Below, piece after piece: positions 63,926 to 64,000 of a stretch of 64,000 nucleotides of DNA. The stretch is from Desulfosporosinus sp. I2 (GTDB lineage Bacteria > Bacillota > Desulfitobacteriia > Desulfitobacteriales > Desulfitobacteriaceae). The notes under the pieces were generated by a model. It worked only from the letters and a program-made list of their open reading frames with translations. It was not told where the DNA came from and did no database searches. Each line of letters begins with the position of its first letter. The first letter of the stretch is position 1. A program made the translations under genes and the position numbers. The DNA is taken from NCBI RefSeq assembly GCF_000960765.1, contig NZ_JYNH01000001.1, forward strand, positions 62,001 to 126,000. The letters are read 5' to 3'.

Positions 63926-64000
63926 GCCATCCCTACTTTTCCAAGCCTCCTTTTGGAGTGATATAGCCCAACTTATCACTCCCGCCGTCGGTGAGACCCT
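63915..64000 (+). CDS. metI: Methionine ABC transporter permease, N-terminal start (cut by window edge)
   Basis: GTG 63915 overlaps the metN end and has the very strong site GGAGGTGATT (63901-63910). The visible 28 residues include LLFQASFWSDIAQLITPAVG, fitting the opening of MetI. The gene continues past the window. Confidence 0.8.
   Translation, partial: MPFEPSLLFQASFWSDIAQLITPAVGET

Overview
The window looks like chromosome of a spore-forming, strictly anaerobic Firmicute of the Peptococcaceae (Desulfosporosinus/Desulfitobacterium type). Supporting this are a spore cortex-lytic SleL-like hydrolase, Spo0A-box-like motifs, a T-box ileS, a SAM-I riboswitch, AGGAGG-type ribosome sites, a ferredoxin-linked CO dehydrogenase, a pentahaem nitrite reductase end and many Fe-S oxidoreductases. 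The genus is an inference; no rRNA or tRNA gene was seen.

Layout. 1-9.7 kb: end of nrfA, SleL-like hydrolase, NCS2 nucleobase permease, molybdopterin oxidoreductase, SanA-like protein, flavin reductase-like protein, a membrane-anchored PstS-like protein and a DinB protein. 9.8-10.8 kb: a gene graveyard with remnants of lysA and of an isocitrate/isopropylmalate-type dehydrogenase, beside IS21-like end sequences. 10.8-17 kb: HAD phosphatase, HtrA protease and a large PAS/GAF/GGDEF/EAL sensor. 17.3-21.9 kb: a CO module of CooA-like regulator, CooF, CooS and a flavin/NAD oxidoreductase, with a candidate CooA site. 22-25.4 kb: ileS with its T-box leader. 25.6-38.5 kb: NAGPA protein, 2-hydroxyacid dehydrogenase and aminotransferase, a hidden probable selenoprotein glutaredoxin, a complete branched-chain-type ABC transporter (livM frameshifted), then a converging larA-glcF-glcD operon for 2-hydroxyacid (lactate/glycolate) oxidation. 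38.9-48.7 kb: mixed metabolic genes, including an unusual VanX-CapA fusion. 49-56.5 kb: the his operon hisG-D-C-B-H-A-F-IE, split before hisIE by a repeat array. 56.7-61 kb: MFS remnant, pfkA and a frameshifted two-domain adenine methyltransferase. 61-62.6 kb: yerC-hisZ. 62.7-64 kb: SAM riboswitch with metN and the start of metI.

How parts work together. HisZ (61-62 kb) is the regulatory partner needed by the short HisG encoded 5 kb away, and both operons carry the same palindrome CTTTA-N6-TAAAG at their promoters. This suggests that the TrpR-like YerC protein controls both. The CO module would oxidise CO, pass electrons through CooF and reduce NAD(P) through the flavoprotein. The transporter, LarA, GlcD and GlcF could together import, racemise and oxidise a 2-hydroxy acid.

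Most notable observations: (1) a 78-codon glutaredoxin-like frame at 28902-29138 (minus) with an in-frame UGA exactly at the first active-site cysteine (UPYC) followed by a bacterial SECIS-like hairpin; (2) the shared his operator; (3) a family of modular palindromic intergenic repeats at three loci; (4) an orphan M.FokI-like double methyltransferase whose frame breaks at an A7 tract.
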